A stretch of DNA of 64,000 nt. Source: CAVRQM01 sp963838805 (lineage in GTDB: Bacteria > Pseudomonadota > Alphaproteobacteria > Acetobacterales > Acetobacteraceae). The notes beneath the pieces were generated by a model that did no database searches, had not been told where the DNA came from, and was given only the letters and a program-made list of their open reading frames with translations. Positions 40,510 to 53,294 of the stretch are shown piece after piece. Position numbers and translations under genes: made by a program. The number at the start of each line of letters is the position of its first letter. The first letter of the stretch is position 1. The stretch spans positions 545,280-609,279 of the forward strand of contig CAWISK010000010.1 in the NCBI GenBank assembly GCA_963838805.1, in the 5' to 3' direction.

Positions 40510-42390
40510 ATGAGCGGCAGCAGCAGCAAGGACGCACGGGCCGAGGAGTTCAAGCGCGCCACCACCGGCGCGCTGCGCGCGGTGGCGGGCCATGCCGCGG
40601 ATGTGACCGTGGCGTTCCAGCCCGGCCCGTCCGGCCTGTCCGGCCGTCGTGCCCGCCTGCCCTTGCCGACCCGCGCGCTGCCGGCCGCCGAGATGGCCAG
40701 GCTGCGGGGTGCGGCCGACAGCCTGGCGCTGCGGCTGCACTACCACGACGACGCGGTGCACGAGGCGCGGATGCCGCCCTCGCGCGAGGCGCGCGAGGTG
40801 TACGACGCGCTGGAACAGGCCAGGGTCGAGGTCGTGGGCGCGCGGCACATGGACGGCATCGCCGCCAATCTGCGCGCGCGCCTCGCCGAGGAGTGCGAGG
40901 CCGAGGGCTACGACCGCATGACGCGGCGCGAGCAGCTGCCGATTTCGGCCGCGCTCGGCCTGCTGGCGCGCGAACGGATGAGCGGCGAGGCCGGCCCGTC
41001 CGCCGCGGCGCGCGTGCTGGATCAGTGGCGCGATACGCTGGGCGCCCCCGCCGAGGCGGCGCTGGCCGAGATGGCACGGGTCAGCGCCGACCAGAAGGCC
41101 TTCACCCGCGCCGCGCGCCGCCTGCTGGCGGCACTCGACCTGGCGGAGGCGGAAGCCGAGGCCGAGCCGGAGGAGTCGGAGGACGGCTCCGAGCAGGGCG
41201 AGCAATCGGCGGAGCAGAACCAGGACCAGGACGGCCAGGGCCAGGACGAGAGCGATGCCGAGACCTCGCTCGGTGCCCAGCCGGAGGAGATGGGCGGCGA
41301 GGCCTCCGACCAGCAGGAGAGCGAGGACACGCCGGACAATTCGGCCGCCGCCGAGGGCGAGGACCGGCCCGGCGGCCCGCAGCAGCGGCGCGAGCGGCCG
41401 GATGTGGAAGCCGAGGCGCCGTATCGCGCCTTCGCCCGGCAGTTCGACGAGGAGGTGGGTGCCGAGGATCTGTGCGACGCCGCGGAACTGGCGCGGCTGC
41501 GCCAGCAGCTCGACCAGCAATTGCAGAATTTGCAGGGTGTCGTGGCAAAGCTCGCCAACCGCCTGCAACGCAAGCTGATGGCGCAGCAGACCCGCGCCTG
41601 GGAGTTCGATCTCGACGAGGGCTTGCTGGATGCGGGGCGGCTCGCGCGCGTCGTGGTCAATCCGTTGCAGGCGCTGTCGTACAAGCGCGAGCGCGAGACC
41701 GAGTTCCGCGATACGGTCGTGACCTTGCTGATCGACAATTCGGGCAGCATGCGCGGCCGCCCGATCACGGTGGCAGCCATGTGCGGCGACATCCTGGCGC
41801 GCACGCTGGAGCGCTGTGCCGTGAAGGTGGAGGTGCTGGGCTTCACCACCCGCGCCTGGAAGGGCGGCTCGTCGCGCGAGCGCTGGGTGGCCGAGGGCAA
41901 GCCGCGCAACCCCGGCCGGCTGAACGATCTGCGCCACATCATCTACAAATCGGCCGACGCGCCGTGGCGGCGTGCGCGCAAGAATCTCGGCCTGATGCTG
42001 CGCGAGGGGCTGCTGAAGGAGAACATCGACGGCGAGGCGCTGCTCTGGGCCTATCGCCGTCTGCTGGGCCGGCCGGAACACCGGCGCATCCTCATGGTCA
42101 TCAGCGACGGCGCGCCCGTCGATGACAGCACGCTGTCGGTCAATCCCGGCAACTATCTGGAGCGGCATCTGCGCCACGTGATCGCCGACATCGAGGGGCG
42201 CGAGGCGGTGGAACTGATCGCCATCGGCATCGGCCATGACGTGACGCGCTATTACCGCCGCGCGGTGACGATCGTCGATGCCGAGGAGCTGGGCGGCACG
42301 ATGATGAAGAAGTTGACCGAGCTGTTCGACGAGGACGCGGCGCTGGCGTGGGAGCGGGCGAGCATGGAGCGGGCGGCGCTGGTGGCGTGA
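40510..42390 (+). CDS. cobT: Cobaltochelatase subunit CobT
   Basis: 626 residues. It has an N-terminal helical part, a long acidic Glu/Asp/Gln-rich segment (about residues 210-300, around EPEESEDGSEQGEQS) and a C-terminal von Willebrand A domain with the MIDAS motif DNSGSMRGRPI. The end holds IAIGIGHDVTRYYRRAVTI. CobT forms a ring complex with CobS that activates CobN. The start is nine bases after cobS, clearly one operon. Confidence 0.95.
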   Translation: MSGSSSKDARAEEFKRATTGALRAVAGHAADVTVAFQPGPSGLSGRRARLPLPTRALPAAEMARLRGAADSLALRLHYHDDAVHEARMPPSREAREVYDALEQARVEVVGARHMDGIAANLRARLAEECEAEGYDRMTRREQLPISAALGLLARERMSGEAGPSAAARVLDQWRDTLGAPAEAALAEMARVSADQKAFTRAARRLLAALDLAEAEAEAEPEESEDGSEQGEQSAEQNQDQDGQGQDESDAETSLGAQPEEMGGEASDQQESEDTPDNSAAAEGEDRPGGPQQRRERPDVEAEAPYRAFARQFDEEVGAEDLCDAAELARLRQQLDQQLQNLQGVVAKLANRLQRKLMAQQTRAWEFDLDEGLLDAGRLARVVVNPLQALSYKRERETEFRDTVVTLLIDNSGSMRGRPITVAAMCGDILARTLERCAVKVEVLGFTTRAWKGGSSRERWVAEGKPRNPGRLNDLRHIIYKSADAPWRRARKNLGLMLREGLLKENIDGEALLWAYRRLLGRPEHRRILMVISDGAPVDDSTLSVNPGNYLERHLRHVIADIEGREAVELIAIGIGHDVTRYYRRAVTIVDAEELGGTMMKKLTELFDEDAALAWERASMERAALVA

Positions 42391-42553
42391 GGGGGTGTTC
42401 GACCCGATCGCGGGTTGCCGACACTACCGAGCGGACTGATGCACTGATGCATACGATCTAAAGTGATCACGGTGTTAGAGAGATCCCACGCGGGGATGCC
42501 GGCTTGCAGCCTGTCATTTCAGAGGCCAGATCTTGCGCGTCCTCAGGAAGCCA

Positions 42554-43370
42554 TCATTGACCACATAGGTCTGCAGAATATTCCCAGCTTCCGAAGAACG
42601 CATCGACGTTGTGACTGTCGCAAGCTAGGCGTGAAAGGTTTAGGAATATTTCGGAGAGCCAACGGACGTGCAATGGAAAGCGCGTAAAAGCGTCCATACC
42701 GCTGGACGATTTCGGTTTGCCACTCCGGACAGAGGAGGACCAAACGTCCTCCATGGACTCCCCGTTCTCGTCAACGTAGAGCGTCATCGAAATGGGGGAT
42801 AGCAACGCGTCGATCATGTTCGCCCGCGCTTCCACGCGGCTCTGAACCAGCTTACCATGATAATGCTCTTTCAGGATTGATTCTGCCACTTCACCCCACC
42901 ACTTGCTGAATTGGCTCTTCTAGATGAAGGCTCGGGTCGCCGAGTGTAGCAAGATTTGCGTAGCGACCCCGGCTTGCATCGGCGAAGCCATCAAGGCATT
43001 CGATCATCTTCGCGCTAACCACAGTGATTGGGCGCGAATAAGCGAGCGCGAGTGTGTGGTTTTGCGCTGTCACATTTGCCGCGTTCGTCAAATCGATCAG
43101 CTTGTGCCCGAACTTGCGGAAAACCCTTTCTTCCGGCATTAGGCCCGCGTGCGAAATGGCGTAATCGGCCACCAGTATGAGCTTCGTCAAGCGTTCCAGC
43201 CCGACCGACAGGCCGAAGAAGGCGGTATAGTATTCGCCTATCGTGTTTGCATAGTTGGCTCGACCTAGAGCTGTGACACCTGAACCGAGAAGATGTCGAA
43301 CGAGTGAGGTTTCACGCCCAATGGCGTGCCACTCGGGAATGTTCCACGGGTTCTTTTTTGTCTTGCACAT
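42554..43370 (-). CDS. Unknown helical protein, split by a frame break
   Basis: Two adjacent minus-strand frames read as one gene of about 270 codons. The first (ATG 43370) gives WNIPEWHAIGRETSLVRHLLGSGVTALG, NTIGEYYTAFFGLSVGLERLTKLILVAD and FGHKLIDLTN, ending at a TGA at 42891. The second, open upstream of that stop, continues FSKWWGEVAESILKEHYHGKLVQSRVEARANM to 42554. The break is near 42900-42908. Base composition is clearly less GC-rich than the neighbours, suggesting acquired DNA. The GLERLxKL/GHKL pattern recalls HEPN-like helical proteins, but no catalytic motif is certain. It may be a decayed gene or a sequence error. Confidence 0.55.
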
Positions 43371-43568
43371 CAAGGCTTTCGGTACACCGCAACGTTAAAT
43401 TATTAGCAAAGCAACGTCTAGCTCGTAGGCGCGTCTATATCCAGCAGCGTTAACCGGCGGCCGCGTAGCGGACGTCGCCAATGACGCCATTGCTGCCCTC
43501 CATAGTGGCAGGTGTCTAGGCCACCACTAAGGTTCCCTCCTGGAACGACGGGCTGGAGCGGGACGCAG

Positions 43569-43811
43569 ATGGATCACGCCTGGATTTGGATAGGAGCTTA
43601 CGCTTTGACCGGCTTATCGTATGCGACTCGGGATGCAAAAGAACCCGAGTGGAACCGGCCGAGGGCTCTGCAGACGGTTGCCGGTATCGTGGCCATGGTT
43701 CTAGGTTGGCCGGCCTTCGCTATGATGTATAGTGGGGCGAGAGCTCTCTCGCATCTTATCCTAATGCTGATCTTCGGGGGAATTGGCGAGGCTGCCGTCA
43801 ACCTGCTGTGA
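43569..43811 (+). CDS. Small hydrophobic membrane protein, unknown
   Basis: 80 residues from the ATG at 43569, with GGGACG upstream. It has two or three hydrophobic stretches (WIWIGAYALTGLSYA, TVAGIVAMVLGWPAFAMMY, LILMLIFGGIGEAAVNLL). No family is recognised. It lies alone between the split gene and IS remnants in a GC-poorer stretch, so it may be part of a mobile segment. Confidence 0.5.
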   Translation: MDHAWIWIGAYALTGLSYATRDAKEPEWNRPRALQTVAGIVAMVLGWPAFAMMYSGARALSHLILMLIFGGIGEAAVNLL

Positions 43812-43893
43812 TGGTTTGGATCGCGCAGCAAGCGTGGTGTATGAACGGTCCTGCAGCGCAGAGGGGTTGAGCCCAGCAAGTCTAGGTGTCTTC

Positions 43894-44091
43894 TTAAGCT
43901 TCTTGGCTGACGAACTGACGGACCGTGTCCCAGGGTCTGCGTCCCTGGTTGCGGTATCCCAAATGTGGGCGTTCATGGTTGTAATGGTGTAGCCAGGCGT
44001 CCAGGTCGACCTGCAGACTGTCGGCGCCACACCCGTCACCTCCGTCGACAAGGTGGTGGAGGCGGCCCTGCGGCGCGAGCGAGCGTAGCAA
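43894..44091 (-). pseudogene. IS481-type transposase, C-terminal fragment
   Basis: About 65 codons ending a DDE integrase-core transposase: LQVDLDAWLHHYNHERPHLGYRNQGRRPWDTVRQFV. The HHYNHERPHxGYxNxGRRPxDT pattern is typical of IS481-like elements. The rest of the gene is missing. The fragment is cut at 44092 where the IS110 element begins, and nothing of it appears on the far side of IS110. Confidence 0.75.
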
Positions 44092-44094
44092 CCG

Positions 44095-45048
44095 TTAGTT
44101 TTGTTCCGGCTGCGGTATCCAAGGAGTGCCGCGGTGGACGACGGTGTTAGCGAAGACGAGCAGCTTGCGGGCGCAGGCGACGAGGGCCTGCTTGTGGGAT
44201 TTGCCGCGCGCGACGAGGCGGGCGTAGAGGGCCTTGAGGGCCGGGTTCCAACGGAAGGCTGCGGGCACCGCAGCGGCGTAGAGCGAGCGGCGCAGGCGGC
44301 TGCGGCCGCCGGCGATGTGGCGCTGGCCGCGTCGTGTGCCGCTGTCGGCGTCGAACGGCGCAAGCCCGGCTAGCGCCGCCGCCTGTTCGCGCGAGAGGCG
44401 GCCGAGTTCTGGCAGGCGCACGACGATGGCGATCGCGGCGCGCTCGCCGATGCCCGGCATGCTGAGCACGAGGGCGAGGCGGGCGGCAAGGTCGTCGAAC
44501 TGACGTAGCGCGGCGGCGATACGCGCGAGCTCGGCAGCCAGGCGCACGCGCAGGCCGGCGATGTCTTGGCTGACGATCCGCCGCAGGCGGGCATGGCGGA
44601 TGTGCTCCAGCCGGGCCTGGCAGCGCGCGATGTCGTCCTCGATCTGCTCGGCGAAGGTGAGCAGATCGGCGCAGAGATCGAGACGCGCATCCGGTGCTTC
44701 GGATGGTGCGTCGAGTGTGGCGGTACAGGCGGCAATCAGGGCGGCGTCGATCGTGTTACTCTTGGCGCGGCGCAGATGCAGATGGGCGAAGGTTTTGGTC
44801 TGCAAAGGCTGGAGCACCCGCACCTGGAAACCGGCGTGGCGCAGATGGCCGGCGATGCCACGTTCATAGCTGCCGGTGGCTTCCAGGCCGAAGCGGCCAA
44901 CGTCGGCGTCGCGCAGCGCGCCGGCGAGCTGCCGCCAGCCGGCTTCGTCGTTGGTGGTGGTCAGGCGGGTGGCTTGGCCATGAACCGCCAGATCGAGTGT
45001 GGCTTTGGCGACGTCGATTCCGGCGGCGACTGTGCTATGCTGCGGCAT
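44095..45048 (-). CDS. IS110 family transposase
   Basis: 317 residues from the ATG at 45048. The N-terminal RuvC-like DEDD domain shows AAGIDVAKATLDLAV (first Asp), FGLEATGSYERGI (Glu) and RRAKSNTIDAALIA (Asp). The C-terminal Transposase_20 domain shows LVLSMPGIGERAAIAIVVRLPELG, ALAGLAPFDADSGTRRGQR, GGRSRLRRSLYAAAV and ARGKSHKQALVACARKLL, with the catalytic Ser region. The frame is intact, so the element may be active. A longer start at 45093 is in frame but less likely. Confidence 0.92.
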   Translation of the reverse strand: MPQHSTVAAGIDVAKATLDLAVHGQATRLTTTNDEAGWRQLAGALRDADVGRFGLEATGSYERGIAGHLRHAGFQVRVLQPLQTKTFAHLHLRRAKSNTIDAALIAACTATLDAPSEAPDARLDLCADLLTFAEQIEDDIARCQARLEHIRHARLRRIVSQDIAGLRVRLAAELARIAAALRQFDDLAARLALVLSMPGIGERAAIAIVVRLPELGRLSREQAAALAGLAPFDADSGTRRGQRHIAGGRSRLRRSLYAAAVPAAFRWNPALKALYARLVARGKSHKQALVACARKLLVFANTVVHRGTPWIPQPEQN

Positions 45049-45175
45049 CTTCTTCGACCCTGCCTTGTTGAGACGAACCGAGCGTTCTGGCAACCATCCG
45101 GGTCGGAGGAAGGCGCTGGCGTGATCCAGCTACGCTACAGTCCGCACCGGCTCAGGGCGGTCCGATCCAACGCCA

Positions 45176-45195
45176 GGCGTTCCTTTCGGAACGCC
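45176..45195. repeat. Perfect hairpin in the IS110 non-coding end
   Basis: Eight-base arms GGCGTTCC and GGAACGCC with a TTTC loop lie about 130 bases upstream of the IS110 transposase start. It could be a stem of a bridge RNA or an end structure; the sequence alone does not decide. Confidence 0.5.
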
Positions 45196-45224
45196 GCGAA
45201 GATAGCCTTAGTCGCTACTACAAG

Positions 45225-45250
45225 GGCGGATCAGCGCAGCGCAATCCGCC
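45225..45250. repeat. REP-like palindrome GGCGGAT...ATCCGCC
   Basis: A palindrome with arms GGCGGAT and ATCCGCC around a CAGCGCAGCGCA centre. This form is widespread as a short intergenic palindromic repeat in alphaproteobacterial genomes. It marks the outer side of the IS110 element. Confidence 0.6.
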
Positions 45251-45349
45251 GCCACTCCGCCCGGCACCGAAGATGATGGAACGCGCCGCCACTGATCCCG
45301 CCTCATACCAGCGGTCGAGTTCAATGACCGTTGCCGCCTCGATACCGTC

Positions 45350-45429
45350 ATTGCTGGGCTTGACCCGGCAATCCAGTCCCACCACGAAAATCTCGCCGAT
45401 GGCGCTGGATGGCCGGGTCAAGCCCGGCC
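45350..45429. repeat. Pair of CCGGGTCAAGCCCGG-type palindromes
   Basis: Two copies of a known alphaproteobacterial dispersed palindrome. One is ATTGCTGGG/CCCGGCAAT (45350-45372), the other GGCCGGG/CCCGGCC with a TCAAG centre (45411-45429). They are about 40 bases apart in the gap before the LexA-box gene. Confidence 0.65.
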
Positions 45430-45500
45430 ATGACGACAATCTCTTGCGGGTCGGACGAGTTTACTCGCGAAGACCGTTAGTATCACACGGAAAATTTTCC

Positions 45501-45536
45501 TTGACAAACACCGCGCGTTATGTTCTTGTTTCGTTC
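45501..45536 (+). promoter_or_regulatory. LexA-regulated promoter: TTGACA and perfect SOS box GTTC-N7-GTTC
   Basis: TTGACA (45501-45506) is followed by GTTC at 45522-45525, seven bases, and GTTC at 45533-45536. This is exactly the alphaproteobacterial LexA operator. A weak -10 (TCTTGT) at 17-base spacing overlaps the operator, so LexA binding would block polymerase. The GTG of the next gene follows at 45537. Confidence 0.7.
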
Positions 45537-46127
45537 GTGTCCGCCGCTGCCACCTCCGCCGCGCCCAGCCTGTCCCAGCGCCTCGGCCTGATCCTCGCCG
45601 GCCTGCGCCGGGACGTGGCATTCCGCGCCGCCCGGGATCGGGCGGTGGCGGCGCTGCTTCTCGTGCTGTGGAACCGTCTCAGCCGGACCCTGTCCCGCTT
45701 CGCCGCCATCGCCGACCGCTATGGCGCCGGTACACTGCGAACGCCCCCGAAAGCCCCAAACCGCCCGGCATCCGCGCCCCCGTCGCCGCGCGATCTTTTG
45801 CCCCGACAATCGGGCTGGCTGGTGCGCCGCATCCCGGATTGTGCCGTCTATGGGGAGTATCTGGACCTGTTGCTGGCGGAGCCGGAGATGGCGGAGATGA
45901 TCGAAGCGGCCCCGCAACTGCGGCGCCTGCTCCGCCCGCTCTGGCGAATGCTGCGGACCGACAAGGTGCCACAGGCGCTACGCCCGCCGCCGGCGGTGCA
46001 GAGCGCGCCCCGTCGCCCCGCCCGCGGCAAGCGACAAAGCCCGCTCCGCGCGCCTTCCAGCCCGCGCGCTGCACCTCGCGTCAGACCACTCGTTCCTCTC
46101 ACACGCCGCCCGCTCAATCGGGCCTAG
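45537..46127 (+). CDS. Hypothetical Acetobacteraceae-type protein behind a LexA box
   Basis: 196 residues from the GTG at 45537, immediately after the SOS operator. There is no room for a ribosome site, so the mRNA may be leaderless. The N-terminal half is helical and basic (LSQRLGLILAGLRRDVAFRAARDRAVAALLLVLWNRLSRTLSRFAAI). A middle segment has GWLVRRIPDCAVYGEYLDLLLAEPEMAEMIEAAPQLRRLLRPLWRML, and the tail is Pro/Arg-rich. No domain with a known function is recognised. SOS control is inferred from the operator. Confidence 0.68.
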   Translation: MSAAATSAAPSLSQRLGLILAGLRRDVAFRAARDRAVAALLLVLWNRLSRTLSRFAAIADRYGAGTLRTPPKAPNRPASAPPSPRDLLPRQSGWLVRRIPDCAVYGEYLDLLLAEPEMAEMIEAAPQLRRLLRPLWRMLRTDKVPQALRPPPAVQSAPRRPARGKRQSPLRAPSSPRAAPRVRPLVPLTRRPLNRA

Positions 46128-46372
46128 GCAATCGCCGCCCGGCTGTGTCCATTAAGTTGCGATACAGAAACATGACGGGGGACCCGGCCGCCATCGCGCA
46201 GCCCGCACCCCATCGAACTCATGGCGGATCGGCTGGCGTTCCTCCCAGGCGAGGAATCCTCGATTGTCATCGGCTGATTCAGGGCGGCGCTCATTGGCAC
46301 CTGACCCTAGCGGCCCGCCCGGGCCGGGCCACATTGGCCAGATAGTCCAGGCGGACGCGGAGGAGAACGAAC

Positions 46373-46990
46373 GTGAGCAATACCGGCTGGTGCGGCGCCC
46401 CGGAACGCTCGCCCGAGCGCGACGCGGCACTCGACGCGCTGCTGCCGCGCGTGCCCGAGCAGGGCTGGACGCCTGGAGGCACTGCGCCGCGCCCTCCAGG
46501 ATAGCGGCGCACGATCCGCGCGATGCCGAGCTGCTGTTCCCGGGCGGGGCGCCCGACATGATCGAGGCGTTCTGCGACCTCGCCGACCGGCGCATGGAGG
46601 AAGCGGCCGCGGCCGAGGGGATCGCGGCGCTGCGCCTGTCGCAGCGGGTGCGCGCCCTCGTCGCCCTGCGTCTGCGCCAGAACGAACCCGCCCGAGAGGC
46701 GATCCGTCGGGCGCTGGCCATTCTGGCCCTGCCGCGCCACGCCCGGCTCGCGGCACGGATCACGGCGCGCACCGTCAACGCGATCTGGTACGCGGCCGGC
46801 GACCGCTCGGCCGACATGAGCTGGTACAGCAAGCGGGCAATCCTGGCCGGGGTCTATTCGGCGACGCTTGCTGTTCTGGCTGCGCGACCACAGCGAGGGT
46901 GCCACCGACACGCTGGCCTTCCTCGATCGCCGCCTGGCCGGGGTAGCCCGGATCGGCAAGCTGCGGGCGAGGCTGCGACCGGCTGCCTGA
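46373..46990 (+). pseudogene. COQ9-family ubiquinone biosynthesis protein, at least three frame breaks
   Basis: COQ9 is a lipid-binding accessory protein of ubiquinone synthesis. The GTG at 46373 follows GGAGGAG. Pieces in different frames align in order: ERSPERDAALDALLPRVPEQGWT, then EALRRALQDSGA, then DPRDAELLFPGGAPDMIEAFCDLADRRMEE...AARITARTVNAIWYAAGDRSADMSWYSKRAILAGVYSATL, then FWLRDHSEGATDTLAFLDRRLAGVARIGKLRARLR and the stop at 46988-46990. Breaks lie near 46470, 46508 and 46870. The parts are well conserved, so sequence errors are likelier than loss of the gene. Confidence 0.8.
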
Positions 46991-47052
46991 GCCGGCCGGA
47001 ACCCCCCGCCGAGAGGAAGCGTTACGCCCCGCACATAATGGCGGGGCGAACC

Positions 47053-47127
47053 ATGCGATACATCCTGTTGTGGCTTCTCGGGATTCCCATCCCCGTACTG
47101 ATTCTGATCTGGCTGTTCATGAGGTAG
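47053..47127 (+). CDS. 24-residue hydrophobic peptide, possible small membrane protein
   Basis: The ATG at 47053 to TAG encodes a short peptide that is nearly one membrane helix, starting MRYILLWLLG and ending IWLFMR. The Arg residues at each end and absence of polar residues inside resemble real single-span small proteins. The ribosome site is weak. It lies between COQ9 and clpB. Confidence 0.45.
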   Translation: MRYILLWLLGIPIPVLILIWLFMR

Positions 47128-47241
47128 CGGCCGGCCTCTTGAGCAGCCCGGCGGGTCCGCCCATTTCCTGCGCATAGCGGGCGGCCCGCTGCCATCCTGG
47201 GGCGGTTGCCGCCTGGTCGCCTGAGCACAGGGACACAGGAC

Positions 47242-49827
<2,586 letters not shown>

Positions 49828-49847
49828 AAGAAATCGCCCGCGGGGCC

Positions 49848-49887
49848 GTGTCACGCTGTTGACACGCCCCGGGCGCATCGCTAGATA
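49848..49887 (+). promoter_or_regulatory. rrn promoter (TTGACA-17-TAGATA)
   Basis: TTGACA at 49859-49864 and TAGATA at 49882-49887 are separated by 17 bases, a near-consensus housekeeping promoter some 350 bases before 16S. A dyad GTGTCA/TGACAC (49848-49865) overlaps the -35. Confidence 0.75.
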
Positions 49888-49944
49888 GCCGCTCTCGCCG
49901 ACGCCACCCCTGGTGGTATCGGCGCAGTATTCCCGGAAACGGGT

Positions 49945-49957
49945 TGTTCCTTTGACA
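49945..49957 (+). promoter_or_regulatory. boxA-like antitermination sequence in the rrn leader
   Basis: TGTTCCTTTGACA in the leader matches the rRNA boxA (TGCTCTTTGACA) recognised by NusB/S10. The embedded TTGACA is therefore probably not a promoter. Confidence 0.6.
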
Positions 49958-50235
49958 AGTGAATCTGGGTTTGGAAGGGATACGTGGGCGGCGTCCTTTT
50001 GGGGCCTGACTTGTGTGGTTGGGTTCTGGTTTGTTTGGGTTGATTGGGGTTTGGGGTTTTTGTGGCTCTGAATTTTGGTTTGCTTGGATGGGGGATGTTG
50101 TCTTGCGTGTCTTGATGTCTGCGTGTCTCTGAGAGGGGGTGCGTGGATGATGCGTTGAGACACATGTCTTGTGTGAGTGGATTGGGTTTGGGGTCTGTTT
50201 GTTATGGGCTGGGCTGCGAGGTCTGGTTTGTGATG
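49958..50235 (+). other. rrn leader, strongly G+T-rich
   Basis: About 280 bases with few A and very few C on the plus strand, including runs such as GGGGTTTGGGGTTTTT. No gene is supported. The mature 16S 5' end follows. Confidence 0.55.
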
Positions 50236-51750
<1,515 letters not shown>

Positions 51751-52027
51751 AAGGATGGTGTCCGAGTGCTGGTCCTGTCCTGCAATGGGCGGGCTGGCTT
51801 GGATGCCTCCGATCAGGGTGCTGCATGCGAATGTGGTGCCGTCGCCTGGCCTGGGGTGGATGCCCTGGCCTGGCGTGGCTGTGCCTCGGGCCTTGGCTGT
51901 CCGGCAGATCGGGCGCCGTCCGCGTATCCCTTCCCATGATAGAGAGCTGTCAGCAGCCGGCAGTGCGGGGTCAGAGAGGTCGTGTCTGTTTCTGACGACT
52001 GAAAGCTGATCGCTGATGGCTGGCTAA
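51751..52027 (+). other. 16S-tRNA-Ile spacer
   Basis: 277 bases without genes. It contains the 19-base sequence TCTGACGACTGAAAGCTGA at 51991-52009, repeated exactly at 52765-52783 before 23S, followed by GCTGA-type 7-base repeats. Confidence 0.6.
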
Positions 52028-52101
<74 letters not shown>

Positions 52102-52192
52102 TGACTCAGCTGCCAGCGTGCGGCGGTCAGCGGCCAGGAGTGATCCTGGCCTTTCTCCTGATTGCTGACCGCTGATCGCTGACCGTTGCAAC

Positions 52193-52268
52193 GGGGGCAT
52201 AGCTCAGCTGGGAGAGCGCCTGCTTTGCAAGCAGGAGGTCATCGGTTCGATCCCGTTTGCCTCCACCA
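52193..52268 (+). tRNA. tRNA-Ala (TGC)
   Basis: A 76-nt cloverleaf with acceptor GGGGGCA / TGCCTCC, anticodon TGC in CTTTGCAAG, T-arm CGGTTCGATCCCG and encoded CCA. It lies in the usual place between tRNA-Ile and 23S. Confidence 0.97.
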
Positions 52269-52838
52269 GCCTGGACTGGTTTTGGTCTGGACTGGCTTTG
52301 GCTGGCGCGGGCTTTGGCGGCTCTATCATGGAGAAGAGAAGAGGTTCGGCGCCGTGCTGGCGGCTGCTCCCGGTGGGGAGGGTGTCGGCATGGTGTCGTG
52401 GATGGGATCCGGGTCTCGTGTGTGGGGGTCGGGTCCATGGTCTTTGTCAGTGTGAATCAGGTTCTGGTGCGTCCCTGGGCGCGCTGCTTTGGTGTCTGGC
52501 CAACCGTGGCCGGGTGCCGGGCCGGTTTTTCCGCGCGAGCGGGAGGGTCGGTGATCGCGTTCTGACCGGCGGGAGGGTTGTCCGTTCGGGTTCCCATCGA
52601 ACGAGTTCGATGGGGTCTTGGGAGGGTGGCCTGACCGTCTAGCGATCGGCGGCTGGTGTGTGAACACCGGTGTTCAGGGGCGTTGTGGTTCTTCTATCGG
52701 TTGTGATGCCGATGGGAGGCCACGTGTGTTGTGCTGAGTTCAAGCTTGCCATGAACGGGTTTTATCTGACGACTGAAAGCTGACGGCTGAGAGCTGTCAG
52801 CCGGAGGCTGACGATGGTTCCTGTGCATGGTGGGAAGA
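52269..52838 (+). other. tRNA-Ala to 23S spacer
   Basis: 570 bases, G/T-rich and without a supportable gene. From 52765 it carries TCTGACGACTGAAAGCTGA and further CTGA-type repeats. Part of this is complementary to sequence just behind 23S (56061-56072) and could form the pre-23S processing stem. Confidence 0.55.
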
Positions 52839-53012
52839 TCTCGAGCGTAAGAAGGGCATTCGGTGGATGCCTTGGCACCAGGAGGCGATGAAGGACGTGG
52901 CACGCTGCGAAAAGCCATGGGGAGCCGCGAGCAGGCGTTGATCCGTGGATGTCCGAATGGGGCAACCCACCCCTTTGGGGTACTGTCAGCTGAATCCATA
53001 GGCTGATGGGGC

Positions 53013-53049
<37 letters not shown>

Positions 53050-53262
53050 ACAGACATCAACAGAGATTCCGCGAGTAGTGGCGAGCGAAAGTGGAACAGG
53101 CCAGTGGCCGCACGAGAGGAAGCAGAACGGTCTGGAAAGGCCGGCCGGAGCGGGTGATAGCCCCGTATGCGTAGGTCTCGTGTGGTCCTTGAGTAGGGCG
53201 GGACACGTGAAATCCTGTCTGAACATGGGGGGACCACCCTCCAAGCCTAAATACTCCCTGGT

Positions 53263-53294
<32 letters not shown>

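Larger units (their letters stand above)
44092..45250 (-). mobile_element. IS110-family insertion sequence
   Basis: The element contains one transposase gene and a non-coding end upstream of it (45049 to roughly 45220). As usual for IS110, no terminal inverted repeats are evident, so borders are approximate. The left border is placed where the IS481 fragment is cut. The upstream non-coding end is where IS110 bridge RNAs are normally encoded, and it includes the hairpin at 45176-45195. Confidence 0.7.

Noticed and set aside
39319..42237. A 972-codon minus-strand frame opposite cobS-cobT
   Set aside because: Antisense shadow of two well-supported genes.
49952..49957. TTGACA in the rrn leader as a second promoter
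   Set aside because: It is embedded in a boxA-like antitermination sequence and has no convincing -10 at proper spacing.
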